Below, in pieces: positions 12,756 through 23,863 of a DNA stretch of 64,000 nt. This DNA is from Gymnothorax reevesii. Lineage: Eukaryota; Chordata; Actinopteri; Anguilliformes; Muraenidae. The notes beneath the pieces were generated by a model, which worked only from the letters and a program-made list of their open reading frames with translations, did no database searches and was not told the origin of the DNA. The position numbers were made by a program, and so were the translations under genes. The stretch is from the NCBI GenBank assembly GCA_029721435.1, contig CM056576.1, forward strand, positions 114,432,666 to 114,496,665, written 5' to 3'. Each line of letters starts with the position of its first letter. Positions within the stretch are counted from its first letter, which is position 1.

Positions 12756-12843
12756 TACAACCCCAATTCCGAAAATAGCAGGGACGAAGTGTAAATTGTG
12801 AATAAAATCAAAATGCAAGCTAATGTTGCTCACAATAGAACAT
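12756..12843 (+). mobile_element. Terminal fragment of a fish DNA transposon
   Basis: The stretch beginning ACAACCCCAATTCCGAAAA and continuing with GTGTAAATTGTGAATAAAA resembles the terminus of a transposon family common in fish genomes. It breaks off at about 12843, where the LINE begins, which suggests truncation by that later insertion. The family is recalled from its general appearance only. Confidence 0.5.
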
Positions 12844-13560
12844 ACATCTCATCTCATCATCTTCCGTTTAATCCGGGGCCGGGTCGCGGGGGCAGCAGTC
12901 TAAGCAAAGATGCCCAGAATTCCCTCTCCCTTGACACTTTCTCCAGTTCTCCCGGGGATATCCCGAGGCGTTCCCTGGCAAGCCGAGCGACATAGTCCCT
13001 CTAGCGTGTCCTAGGTCTTCCTCGGGGCCTCCTCCTTGTGGGGCTTGCCCGAAACACCTTCCTAGGAAGGCATCCAGGGGGCATCCGATATAGATGCCCG
13101 AGCCACCTCACCTGACTCTTCTCGACGTGGAGGAGCAGCACCTGTCCCCGACCCGGAGGCGCAGGGCAGCGACCCTCTCGTTCACCGGGGAAAACTCCAA
13201 CACATAGCGGCTAAGCAGGGGGGCTATAAGCAAACCCACACCAGCCCTCCGCCTCTCACCGCGGGCAACTCCAGAAGAAAAGAGAGTCCAACCTCTCTCA
13301 AGGAGTTGGGTTCCAGAGCCCAGACTATGCGTGGAACTGAGCCCGACTATCTCTAGCCGGTATCGCTCGACCTCCCGCACAAGCTCAGGCTCCTTTCCCC
13401 CCAGTGAGGTGACATTCCATGTCCTGAGAACCAGTTTCTGCATCCAGGGATTGGGTCGCCGGGGCCTCGCCCATGACTGCCACCCAAAGTGGAAAGCATC
13501 TGCCCCTTTTGAACCCTCCTGCGGGTGATGAGCCTACGGGAAGGCGGGCCCACCTTGCTC
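12844..13560 (-). mobile_element. Non-LTR retrotransposon (fish LINE), internally deleted
   Basis: Read on the minus strand, 13443-13150 encodes the start of an APE-type endonuclease (RTWNVTSL..., then RRAGVGLLIAP), which is the N-terminal domain of CR1/L2/Rex-type LINEs. It then passes almost directly into a segment at about 13100-12850 matching the extreme C-terminus of the same type of LINE (a Trp-Arg-Lys...Leu-Arg-Leu/Cys-Leu-Pro-Arg-Pro-like tail). The reverse transcriptase between them is missing. The copy is GC-rich compared with its AT-rich surroundings and lies against the 5' end of the Gypsy relic. Confidence 0.8.
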
Positions 13561-15577
13561 GTTTGAGCTGTGCCCGGCCAACATAAAAATTGCTACTGTC
13601 GTGGTTAATGGCCGAGTGCTCAAAGCCCTTGTTGACACCGTTAGTGATCAAACCCTTATACATAGGAAATTTATACCACCTGAAATCATATTTACCCTGG
13701 AAACCATTCCTATTTGCTGTGTAAGAAATCCTTACCGTGCTACAGACATTTGCATTGTTGTGCTCCTAAACATCGGAGTGGCTGATAATTTGCATTATCC
13801 AGTGGTGTCGGTCATGATCTATCGGTTCTTTTTGATTTGTTACACTCAAGTCAGGAGTGTAAAGTAGCAGTCATCAGAGTTAAAACTAGTAGTCAGATGA
13901 GTCAGCCCAGACTTAGTATCCTGCATTTTTTTTTTTTTTTTTTGGGTCAATTTGAAGAAAGAAACCCGGTAATCAGGCAAACTGAGCTGCCCACCAGTGT
14001 GATTGAGCTGCATCAGAGTGATCAGAGCATGACTACCTTTTTGCGGCGAGCCAAAGGAGAGAGAGACTGAGGAAGACAGCAGGGCAGGAGAAGAATATAC
14101 TTGCAGGTTGGTGTTCTCTACTGACAGCAGGAACCAGCTGCATAGCTAGTTCCACAAGCAACCCAAAATGCAGCGCTAACCTTGGACCACTCTGTTTCCT
14201 GACCTGGCCAGCTGGGGAAACACAAGAGCTCAGCACATAGCAAGCAATATTTTCACTGGCCTGGCTTATGGTCAGATGTTGTCCAGTTTTGCAGAAACTG
14301 TTCTCAGTATCAAAAAACCTCAGCCAAATGCCACTCCAGAGTTACATGTCAGCCTCTTCCCATTATTGCTGTCAACCATCTACAGACAGATGGACTAACT
14401 AAGCACTTAAGTCAGGTCGTGAAGCAGATGCTTTGCATATTTGTGAATGAGATGGGCTTAGACTGGGACCTGTGGCTACCCCAACTGCATTTTGTGTACA
14501 GAGAGGTATCGCACGCCTCCAATGGTTTCTCATTGTTTATGCTTTCCTATGGGCCGGAGAGGGACCCCTGTCTCTGCTCAGAGATCTGGGAGTGAGACCT
14601 GGGGAGGGTTGACCTATTAACATTCTCTAATGTCCTCCAGATGAAAGGCAAGCAGGAGAGGATGAGTGACCTAGACCAGGCACACATGGCAGGAGTTCAG
14701 CAGAAAAAACATGGTACACTCAGTGAGCTCATCAGAGGAGCTTCAATCCTGGCCAGAGGGTGCTAGTGATGCTCTCCACTTAAGACACAAAGTTGGTGGC
14801 AAAATGACAAGGGCCTATGAGGTGCAAAAGAAACTTGCGCTAACCCCCCATTAGGTCTCCACTCCAGGCCAGCGGCGGTCCAGCAGGGCTCTTAATATAA
14901 ATCTCCTGAAGGATTGGGTTCCAATGCTGGAAAAGATGGATGAGGTGCGTTTGATTTTTGTAGATGCAGAGGAGGATGAAGTCAATGACTAATACTTGCC
15001 ATCACCAGCTTGCACTGACCTTAATCTTAGCCTCCTGTCTGGAGAACAGCAGTCACTGGTGAGAGCCTTGTAAGACTCAGTGACATTTCAGGAGAATCCT
15101 GGTCGGAACACTATTGTTGAACATTACATTGTGAGGGTACGACCGTTAGATGAATGAGTTACAGAATGCCATATTGCCTCCTTTATCTCTAAAGGAGGTG
15201 GATCTGATGTTGGAGCTTGGTTTCACTGACGTCTCCAAAAGTGAGTGGTGTAATTGTGTTCTGCTTGTGCTAAAAAAGGATGACACCATCAGGTTTTGTA
15301 TAGATTTTTGATACTTGAATGCCACCTCAATATTTTATTCTTACCCAACTCCTCGAATTGATTACCAGCCTGGAGAAGGCAAAATATCTGACAACTTTTG
15401 ATCTTTGCTAGGTTTACAAGCCAGACCCACTCACACAGGAGTCTTGAGTTGACAGCCCACTGGATGCCATGGGGGAGATTCAGTTCACAGTGCTGCCGTT
15501 TCGGATGCATACAGCCCCTGCAACTTTCCAGAGGCCAATAAACATGGTAAGGTGTGATCTTTTTAAATTTGCTTCTG

Positions 15578-16146
15578 CCTATGAAGACCACAAAGGAAAG
15601 ACAATCAGAGTCCAAATTTTATATTTTTGTATATTATATATATTATATATTACTATTCAATTTATAATAATATATAATATTAAATATTATTACAATATCT
15701 AATATATAATTATATATATATTAAAATATTTTACATGTTTTATATTTTTACCTCTGCCAAGGAGGTTATGTTTTTGCCTGGGTTTGTTTGTTTGTCTGTC
15801 TGTTTGTTTGTTTGTCTGTTGGTTTCCAAAATAACTCAAAATGTTATGGATAGATTTTCATGAAATTTTCAGAGAAGGTGGGTATTAAGTCAATTACATT
15901 TTGGCATATCTAGGCCAAAGTACTGCTGAGATATACCCCAAAGTTCAAGATTTCAAGTCTTTCCAATGGACCGGAGTTCCAATCGCCGTGCTTTTGGGTT
16001 TTGCTGCCCCCTGGCACTCTCTGAGTGCTTTTCTAGTTTGCATATTTTTTAGTGCTTTGTTTCTAAGATCGTCTTGAATTTTTAATTCATCATTACTCCA
16101 CATGGTGAACATGTGACTGATAATTTTTCCATTGTGGTCTTCATAT
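15578..16146. mobile_element. Non-autonomous DNA element nested in the Gypsy relic
   Basis: About 570 bp interrupt the reverse transcriptase frame between its Ser-Ala-Tyr codons and the Thr-Trp-Glu-Asp-His codons. The two ends are inverted copies of TATGAAGACCACAAWGGAAA. The inside has an AT-rich tract (about 15610-15735), a (GTTT)n-like stretch near 15786-15825 and a block starting CTCTGCCAAGGAGGTTATG that resembles a repeat widespread in vertebrate genomes. It has no coding capacity. Confidence 0.8.
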
Positions 16147-16473
16147 CTATATGACGTTTTCATTTAAAATGCCACGTGGGAAGACCACATGAAACATCTG
16201 AGGGCAGCGTTAGAATGCCTTCACTCTGCTTGGCTGACCATCAACCCCTCGAAGTATGTCTTCAGCAAAACTGAGGCTGAGTATCTGGGTTTTGTCACTG
16301 GCAATGGGGAGGTAGAACTACAGGTTCAAAAGGTTCATGCCCCAGCGTCATGTCCCTTGCCTCACACCAGGAAGCAGTTGAAGTCATTTTTGGGGAGGGC
16401 AGAAATTTACTGTCCTTTTATTCCTAAATTATTCTCAAGGACTGGTTCACTCTTGGACATGAAAGTTCCTTAA

Positions 16474-18428
16474 CCCCTTTCTGCAGATGTAGACGCCCGC
16501 ATCTATAGACCTGCAAACTGGAAGCACGCTGTTACTGTACTCGATCACTAAATGGCACCCCCGGATCCGTTATTGAATGTTCACAAGCAAGCAGACCTCC
16601 AACGCGGTTCTGAATATGGGGAAGTTCACTCCACGCCCTGTTTTTCAAGAGCTGCATGAATTAAACTCCTCAGCTAAGCCTGATGTGCAAACTGGTCAGT
16701 ATCCTTGCCTATAGTATCGATCCAGCAGTTTAAAAAAAACGATATCTTGACACAGAAAAAATCGCTATCCTCTGTAGCAACCAGATAAGCCACAGTGAGC
16801 CAACAGTATTCCAAGTAATGGTTCAGAAAAATCAGTTTTCTGAGGCAAAAAAAATCGATATGGTATTGATTCTCTCACATTCTACTTTTAATTACTGTCG
16901 TCACGTACAAAAAAAATCGTAGTTTCCTACCGTGGATTTACGCGCAGATCCATTCATTGACAAATCCAGCGCTTCTTTATATCCACCCGAGTACTGGCGT
17001 TGATAGCCAATCACTCAACCATACACTCAGGGTTTTCTGCGTAATTGTATAGTTGCACTTCATGCCCTCGCAAAGCTAACCCGGTAAAAAATGTATTGAT
17101 TGGCTCGTTTCTTATCCAAATCCCGAGTGTTTAAACATTTTAGAGTAAGTGAAACACATTGATTGGACAAACACAGAGCATACAAACCTATGCGTATCAG
17201 CATGTTCGGTTGTATCCTGTCTACGTTATGCACATTACGCGGTTAAAATAGACGCGATTTATAGAAAACACGTTCGCAAAACTGGCCTTGAAGTGTTCAG
17301 TTACATTTATAGGATCTAAATGAGATAAGGATATGGTCAATTGGAATTATGTAGAATGAAACAGGACCGGAGGATCCCTGCTACTGGATACATCGGTCTG
17401 GAGCAGGGATTCATGAAAAAGGTGAGGCTGATACTTTGTTATTTTTTTGTTGTTGTTGTTGTTGTTTTGTTTTTGGAATGTATACGTACTCAACAAAGTC
17501 GAATGTCGGGGTTTTTTTCCTGTTTAAAACGCGAACTGCCCGTGCATTTGGGTGGACCCCCTGGTACGTTCATTGCACGTTTCTTTTGAATCCAGGGAGG
17601 CAATGGATTGTTCCCTGAAAGTGGAGTGTCTGTTCTGTTAAAATAAGGTATATTTCAGAATTCAGATATTACTGAGTTAGTGAGTTGCACTTGTTCCTTA
17701 TAAGTGTTGAAATGAGTTTGTGAACTTAGAAGAGGGGACTGGTAGCTTCCATTACAGGGTGAATGTTCTAACCGTTTAATAAGAAGTTTATTTAATGCGT
17801 GTTTGTGCTGGCACTTTAAAGTAAAATGGGCAAAACTCTAAACTTTATTATGGAGAAAAGGCATGTTTTGTGTTTTGGAGTGGTTACTGGTGACCATTGA
17901 TATTCAACTGCACTGAGATTGATAAATTCATACTAAACTCAACCAGAAAATCATTTGTTCATATTAAATTTCATGCCTTAAAACTTTATTTGTGTTATAT
18001 ACATGATTTTTTTATGATTTGACTGGACTTCATTTTGAGACTTCGGGGAGACACTTGGATAGCTGTATAATTTGGCTAAAAGCATGTAGGTAATCTAGAA
18101 TGTAATGTTGAAGATGAATTGTACTTGTGGTCAAGGAGTTTATGATCCCAGAAATGTATAGTTTTAAGCCCCAGCAGTTTTTCAATCCTCAGAATTATTT
18201 TTTTTGCAATTTCAATGGTGAATTCTCATGAAGATTCTTTATGTTTGCAGCTCATTTTCTCTACCATAATCATGAAAATTAACTGACATACTATGTAATT
18301 CTAAATGCTGTAAGTGTCTTTTCAGAATTGAGCCACATTTTTCCTCTTTATGAAGCTTTAATCTTGAATTATACAGCATTAAAGTGGGTAACCCAAAAAT
18401 AGCCAAATTTGGCTTCTGCACAAAGGGG
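16474..18428. mobile_element. piggyBac-like non-autonomous element with TTAA target site
   Basis: A 1955-bp insertion is bounded by TTAA on both sides (16470-16473 and 18429-18432). Its termini are inverted repeats, CCCCTTTCTGCAGA at the left and the near-complement TTCTGCACAAAGGGG at the right. TTAA duplication with CCC/GGG ends is the hallmark of piggyBac-type transposons. Removing it restores continuity of the Gypsy coding sequence from the connection domain to RNase H. No transposase frame is visible, so mobilisation would have been in trans. Confidence 0.88.
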
Positions 18429-18985
18429 TTAATCTCCAAATCAGCTACAGAGGTCAGAGGAAATGGTGGAGGCCTTCAATGATATCAGTCAGTCTCTAAG
18501 GAAGACCCCTACTTTGCACAATTTGGGTTTTGAAGCACCTTTTGTCTCACAAACTGGAGCATCCAAGTGGGTATTGGGACTGTGCTCCTCCAGGGTTCAT
18601 CAGAAGGCCGTCATCCTGTTGCATACATTAGCTGTAAGATGTTCCTCGGGAGATCCGCTACTTGGTGATTGAGAAAGAAGCTCCAGAAATTAAGTGGCCT
18701 TGACTTCTTACGCTACGACCTCCTTCGGAGGGAATTCACCGTAGAGACAGATCATAAGGCACGATAGTGGCCTGAGCGCATGAAGGACACCATGTGAAAT
18801 ATCACCCGCCAGAACTTGGCCATCTAGCCCCATCAATTCATTATGTGGCATGTCCCAGGCGGGGACAGTGCCATTGCCAATTACCTCACCCACTGATCCA
18901 CTGAGAGTCCTGAAGAGATGTGTAATGGCTGCCCAGCAGCCCCACAAGCATAAGAAGCCCTGCACCACAGTGCCTGCTCCACAAA

Positions 18986-20556
18986 CCTTTTTAACCCCTT
19001 AGGTTTTTTTATTTACTTTACCTTATGTGCATTTTGCAATCACCATGCACGCGTAGCATTAATGCATGTTTGGTTCATATGTCACATCTTAATTTTTACT
19101 GCTTTATTCGTTTTGGACATTGCATTGCTTCTCATTTGTAGCGTGCACATTGTTGCTACTTTGTAAAGGTAAATTAGTATTAACTAAAGTCGAATTTACT
19201 ATCATTTCACCATGTAGTAACAATGGTTAATTGAAAGCATTACTGAAAATCTGTGAGATGAGCTGAAGAAGAAAGTCCATAAAGGTGGACACTGGATTTT
19301 GAAGAATTTTGAGAGATTCTGCATGGAGGGATGGTGTCAGAAAACTTTCTATGTCTTCTCCAACTTCATTACTCACTATACAAGTTTCAAAGCTGTATCT
19401 TGGCAAAGAGGAGGCTAACTAATGTATTTCTGTCGGGGATACAATAATTAAGGCACACGTTTTTAAGAAAATATCTGTTCCACGATTGTCATTTTTTTGT
19501 CAATCATTGCATTTCAATCAGAGGGTTATAGTTTTGTTGATGTCTTGAATTATTTCTCTAAAAGATAAGCAATAAAGTTTTTAAATTAGAACCGTGCACT
19601 TATGTTCATATTTTGCCAGAGTGCCACTGACAGGCACTGTAAGTGCATATGCCATTGCTAGTTGGCACAGATTACTTGCTTTTTTGGTTCACATTAGCAT
19701 CCAAAAATGCAGTTTTAAATATACTTTTTCTACATGTTCAGATAAGAACTGGTCTTCACTTACCCAACTCTTTCTGTCAGAACTATGAGCTCTGATAAAC
19801 TTCATCCTGCCTACAGTATGTTTGTGCAGGTGGTAAAAACGAGGACACATTACATTGAGGACACAAGTGTGTTTTCAGTAGGGATCGCATTCAAGTGAAA
19901 TTCTACTTCTGATGTGGGCTATAGGCTGGGCTGTGGGGACACCTGTAGTTTGTATTGTTTTAGTATTAGTGAGCTGTTATTCAGGTCATAGGATGTAGAA
20001 TAAGGAAAACAGTGAATACTGACTAAACGCAGGGCAGGCAGTATGAGGAGTAAGAAGGGTGGTTTAATAATGAAAACAGATGATAATATTTTTTTTTTTT
20101 TCTGTGTTGGTCAATTAAATATATACGTTAATGGAGAAAACGAAACAAAGCAGATGGGGGAATGAGGAGTCATCATCCGCTATCAGGTGGACATCTATTG
20201 GCACTCATTTTTGTAACTGGAACCAGACTGGTTATGTAATTTACTTCAAACAATTCAAACAATATAGTTGTTTGAACATACATACAAACATATAGTATTC
20301 AAACAATATAGTTGGATTTTCTCTTTTTTCTCTTTTGAAGGAGTACAGTCTATATTTTAATTTTGTCAAAAAACAAATACAAATGAAGTGTACTGGTGAA
20401 CATGTGGCAGGTGTTTCGGGCAACTATGGAAAATTTAAATGAGTCCTCAGAATGAAGTTAGCATGAACATCTGATTTTTTATTTTTAGATCATGCGTTTT
20501 TTTTTTTTTTTAAATAATGAAAATGCCGGTGATGTCGGGCATCAAGTCTCTTTGTG
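18986..20556. other. Non-coding interval before the first J segment
   Basis: AT-rich sequence with no gene recognised. TTAACCCCTTAGG near 18994 resembles the left end of the piggyBac-like element, but no matching right end was found. Poly-T runs occur at about 20090 and 20497. This is where a germline Jalpha promoter of the TEA type could lie, but nothing in the sequence proves one. Confidence 0.5.
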
Positions 20557-20615
20557 AAGGTTGAAGGCTCACAAGCTTCTTTTTGGGAATGAATCTGAGT
20601 TGACAGCAAAATCAT
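20557..20615 (+). pseudogene. J1, 5'-most J pseudogene
   Basis: CTTTGTG (20550-20556) stands in the heptamer position, and GTAAGT follows at 20616. The core reads KLLFGNESELTAKS: Phe-Gly is kept, but the second Gly-Thr is replaced. The 3' end ATCAT-GTAAGT matches the J9/J13 family. The nonamer is poor. It is the first J-like sequence 3' of TRDC. Confidence 0.7.
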
Positions 20616-20979
20616 GTAAGTACTGGTCATTTCTAGAAACTATGTCAGACCTGTGAGGTTTTTTTAATCATTGTTTTTTTCTCGAAAAGCTTGTAATAAT
20701 GGTAAGAGTGTGTTTATCAGGAATAATGCTGTATACTTTCAACAATGTGAATCACATCGATAATAAATGTTTTCACGAGTGCAACATTTGATCTAGCAAA
20801 TAAATAATTTAGTTCTCCGTACTCAAGGTGATTGCTTGGTTTGTTTGGTGGATTGGCATTGATATGGGAAAACATATATCTGATGTGGGAATGCACTTTG
20901 TTGAAAAGGACACAAACCAAGTAATGTTGAGGGGCCTTCCAGTGAACAGTTGGTTTTTGGCAAGGATTAAATCACAGTG

Positions 20980-21037
20980 CTGAGTACATCTGACAAGCTC
21001 ATATTTGGTGCGGGGACTAAGCTATTAGTTGAATTGG
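20980..21037 (+). CDS. TRAJ: TRAJ segment J2
   Basis: Nonamer GGTTTTTGG (20952-20960), 12-bp spacer and heptamer CACAGTG (20973-20979). The coding core is SDKLIFGAGTKLLVEL. Donor GTGAGT at 21038. All elements are intact, and the RSS is among the best in the cluster. It is the first apparently functional J after TRDC. Confidence 0.93.
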
Positions 21038-21499
21038 GTGAGTAATAAGACTAATTGTGCATATTTATATTCAACTGTTGTTGGGCTTTTGACATGAATT
21101 TAGTTTTGTTCTAAAACAATGTAATCATTTTTAGTTCAATTTGCCTGTTTCTTTGCCATCAAATTTGTTCTTGCTGGTAACATGGTTTTTTGTTCATGCT
21201 AAAATATACAAAAACATTTCATATGGTTCACGGTCAATGGCTTTTCACGGGCATCTATCAATGTTCGAATGCAATTAACAGAAAGATGACCTCTGGAACA
21301 GGAGCACATTCAATGATAGAATCTTAAGTTCTGCGGAAAATTCAAATTGTATATTTTAAAACTAATATTACTGTTATTATCATTGCCATTTTTTAAAATT
21401 ATTCACATTTCAAAGTATTGATTGGTAAAATTGCAGTAATCTTAGCCAACAAGATTGCTCTTTAGATTTGAGGTTTTTTCATTGCTTCCTTATACTGTG

Positions 21500-21559
21500 T
21501 GAATACTGGCACGGATAAGCTGATATTTGGTAAAGGCACCAAGCTGGTAGTTCAACACT
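21500..21559 (+). CDS. TRAJ: TRAJ segment J3
   Basis: Nonamer GGTTTTTTC (21472-21480), 12-bp spacer, heptamer TACTGTG (21493-21499). Core NTGTDKLIFGKGTKLVVQH, donor GTAAGT at 21560. A textbook Jalpha sequence. Confidence 0.95.
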
Positions 21560-21811
21560 GTAAGTACATATTTGTATTACTCGGTAGAATTATAAATGTG
21601 ATAATCAAATGTGCATAATTTCTGCATTCCAGAATTTGATTGAATCTCATGTAACAAATGTATTTTTATCCATATCTATATTATTCAAACAAGTTGCCTG
21701 CCACATCAGAGGCCTAAGTCCATGCATTTTCTCAACATAAATTGAGCACCGCAGTTCACTGGACAGTGATGATTTGTTTTATTTACATTTTACATTCTAA
21801 CAGCTTGAGTT

Positions 21812-21862
21812 TGAAAGGATACAAAGACAACGAGGTTTACATGCAGACTGTCAGCTTTAATT
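21812..21862. mobile_element. Short Tc1-like transposon fragment
   Basis: The stretch containing CATGCAGACTGTCAGCTTTA resembles the long inverted-repeat region of a fish Tc1-like family. Only about 50 bases are recognisable, and the family is assigned from general appearance. Confidence 0.35.
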
Positions 21863-22428
21863 AAAATTTCTCTAAGTATTCTGTAAATTTTTTTCTGGTC
21901 GCGTGAAACATATTGGACTGGTTATCATAATGTTGTGTAAAGTAGCCATTTTTAACATTTGATTTCATATCTTTTGCATGCAATGAACTGACTCCTTGAA
22001 GAGACACATAACCATAGCCAGTCCCTGGGTATCCTCCCTGGTGGTTTGCTGTCAGGCTTGTGCTATTGTCATCTTCTGTTATTGCTTGTTTCTGGGACTT
22101 TTTTCCTTCACGCTCCCCTGCAGCATGTTAAGTACTTGTTCTGTTGCGTTCAGATGCAGTCATTGACTTGGCAAACAAACCCAAAATGACTAAAAATGTC
22201 ACTGTCCAATGAATTATGGTACTATCTGTATGAACGGCAAAAACCTAATCTGTATCTTTATGTGAAAGCAAAGATCCTTCTTTATATTCTCACCTGCTTG
22301 ACTTATAATTAAGGGAAGGGAGACTGAATGATAAAAAGCCGTCAGCAGGTAATCTTTGTTCCAAAAGTTGTTGCGAATTGCCAAAGAGGAAGACCTCATT
22401 AGATATTGAATGTGGATATACCACTGTG

Positions 22429-22488
22429 TGACTGAGGGTGTTTACAAAATCATCTTTGCACAGGGGACAAAAGTTATTATTGAAGCAG
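22429..22488 (+). CDS. TRAJ: TRAJ segment J4, with FAxGT motif
   Basis: Heptamer CACTGTG (22422-22428) is perfect, but the nonamer region is weak. Core TEGVYKIIFAQGTKVIIEA: the first Gly of FGxG is Ala. Donor GTAAGT at 22489. The frame is open, so the segment could rearrange. The Ala may affect folding of the J beta-bulge, and the weak nonamer may lower its use. Confidence 0.8.
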
Positions 22489-22731
22489 GTAAGTCTTGTT
22501 ATCTAACATTTAATATAGTGCTATAAATTGCATGGTAACTTGAAAAAAAAAATTGTGACATCCCTGATTTTTTGTTTTTGATGGCAGGATAGCACGTGGA
22601 TTATGGAAATTCGTTCAGTATTTAGGATAATTTTAGCTTGGTTATGGATGGTTATGGTCTTCATCCTTTCAATTGGAAACAACTTTGTTATCATTTGTTA
22701 ACTTGTATTTTTGTAATGTGTTCACACTGTG

Positions 22732-22797
22732 TGAATTTGACAAGTGAAGCCGATCCACTCTTATTTGGGCTTGGAACAATACAGGCTTTGTAATCAA
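22732..22797 (+). pseudogene. J5 pseudogene
   Basis: Heptamer CACTGTG (22725-22731) is intact and the core starts ADPLLFGLGT, close to J23/J40. The 3' part is scrambled: in the FGxGT frame a TAA stop comes before the exon end, and the donor is GTAATT. It could rearrange but not yield a full chain. Confidence 0.8.
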
Positions 22798-22963
22798 GTA
22801 ATTCGCATTTGTATTGCTTTTAGGGTTTGTTACCTGAAATACGTAGTCTCTGTATGTTGATTAAAGATCATTTGAAGAGCGTTAAAGTGTCCTGCATATC
22901 ACACTGCCTTTGTAAGGTATGTTTGATTGTTGGTAGGTTTTTGTAGAGGTGCTACATAGTGTG

Positions 22964-23021
22964 CAGACTAGAAATGAGAAGATGCTATTTGGAGAGGGTA
23001 CCAGACTGATTGTAGAACCAT
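22964..23021 (+). CDS. TRAJ: TRAJ segment J6
   Basis: Nonamer GGTTTTTGT is perfect and lies exactly 12 bases from the variant heptamer TAGTGTG (22957-22963). Core TRNEKMLFGEGTRLIVEP, donor GTAAGT at 23022. Confidence 0.92.
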
Positions 23022-23134
23022 GTAAGTATCGGAAAATCACCAATAGTGTAATGTTAGCTTTAGTACTGCTATATAATGATCTTGCTTTGATAGACATTTT
23101 AAATGAGAGTGGGATCTTCGCCTTCAGACCACTG

Positions 23135-23185
23135 GAAATTGCAAGATGAACTTCAGGCAGGGAATAAGTCTTATTGTGAAGCCAA
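23135..23185 (+). pseudogene. J7 pseudogene
   Basis: The core GNCKMNFRQGISLIVKP keeps J spacing, but FGxGT has become FRQGI and no good heptamer is seen. The donor GTGAGT at 23186 is intact. It lies only 114 bases after J6. The start is approximate. Confidence 0.6.
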
Positions 23186-23537
23186 GTGAGTAAAAAAGCT
23201 GGAAAAATGCGAGCATGAGTAATGCATTTAGGCTATAAATCCTTATCATATGACACCTTATCCATGTTGCATTTAATATTGTTGATTATCAAGTGGCAGT
23301 GTAGATATATGATATATGTGGTATACAAACATGTCAAGTAAGACAAGGAAATTCATGCCAAATATTACGAAAACTATTTCATTATTTTTATTTTTATTTT
23401 TTGATTCATTGGCCAAAAAAAAAATCCATGTGGACGTTATTCTCCTTATGGAGCCATGGCGGTACAGACATCAAAGGGTTTTTCTGGATAGGTAATTAGA
23501 GTAGAAAGTAACTTTTGTCATTATCTGAACCACTGTG

Positions 23538-23599
23538 GACTAGTAACTCAGGTTTCAAACTCATTTTTGGATCTGGAACCACCCTGGTCATCCAACTGA
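23538..23599 (+). CDS. TRAJ: TRAJ segment J8
   Basis: Nonamer AACTTTTGT (23510-23518), 12-bp spacer, heptamer CACTGTG (23531-23537). Core NSGFKLIFGSGTTLVIQL, donor GTAAGT at 23600. Confidence 0.94.
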
Positions 23600-23863
23600 G
23601 TAAGTTTTATATAGTTTCAGAGTTACACTACAGTTTAATAAATCACATCATTATATTTTGATTGCATAAGCAGCCTTAAAAACAGATAATGCTTGAGTAT
23701 GCTTGCATTCCTCTCTCATAACATTATTTAAATAAAAATTAACCTACGTTATATTGAATCGCCTACTGGAAAACACATTTGTATAGGCAGGTCAATGTTT
23801 CATTTGTTAGTGCAAAGCAAACTATGAATGTAGCTGGTATTTGATATGGAGCATAGCTATGTG

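Larger units (their letters stand above)
13565..18985 (+). mobile_element. Gmr1-like Ty3/Gypsy retrotransposon relic (PR-IN-RT-RH order)
   Basis: Degraded pol domains lie on the + strand in this order. An aspartic protease is at 13601-13850 (VNGRVLKALVDT, with the active-site Gly changed to Val). The integrase zinc-finger remnant is at about 14230-14330, followed by the integrase C-terminal half at 14340-14580 (LQTDGLTKHL, then WLPQLHFVYREV). A GPY-like tail is at about 14790-14860, and the reverse transcriptase begins at about 15130-15580. The reverse transcriptase and connection domain continue at 16187-16470 (EAEYLGFVTGNG), and RNase H is at about 18433-18900. The two nested insertions account for the breaks at 15580 and 16474. 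Stops and frameshifts are many. Integrase before reverse transcriptase is the Gmr1-type order. No LTR was recognised. Confidence 0.85.

Noticed and set aside
12153..12833. Minus- and plus-strand open frames of 84-122 codons as a host gene
   Set aside because: They overlap the inverted-repeat arms and read the same sequence in opposite directions; best explained by a fold-back repeat.
15786..15825. CRISPR-like or functional array in the GTTT-rich stretch
   Set aside because: It is a simple GTTT/GTCT microsatellite inside a transposon, in a vertebrate genome.
18990..19010. Second piggyBac-like left end (TTAACCCCTTAGG)
   Set aside because: No matching right end with TTAA was found downstream, so a solitary resemblance is not enough.
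1..20500. Inverted TRDV-type variable gene near TRDC, as found in mammals
   Set aside because: No minus-strand frame shows the Cys...Trp...Tyr-x-Cys variable-domain pattern followed by a 23-spacer RSS.
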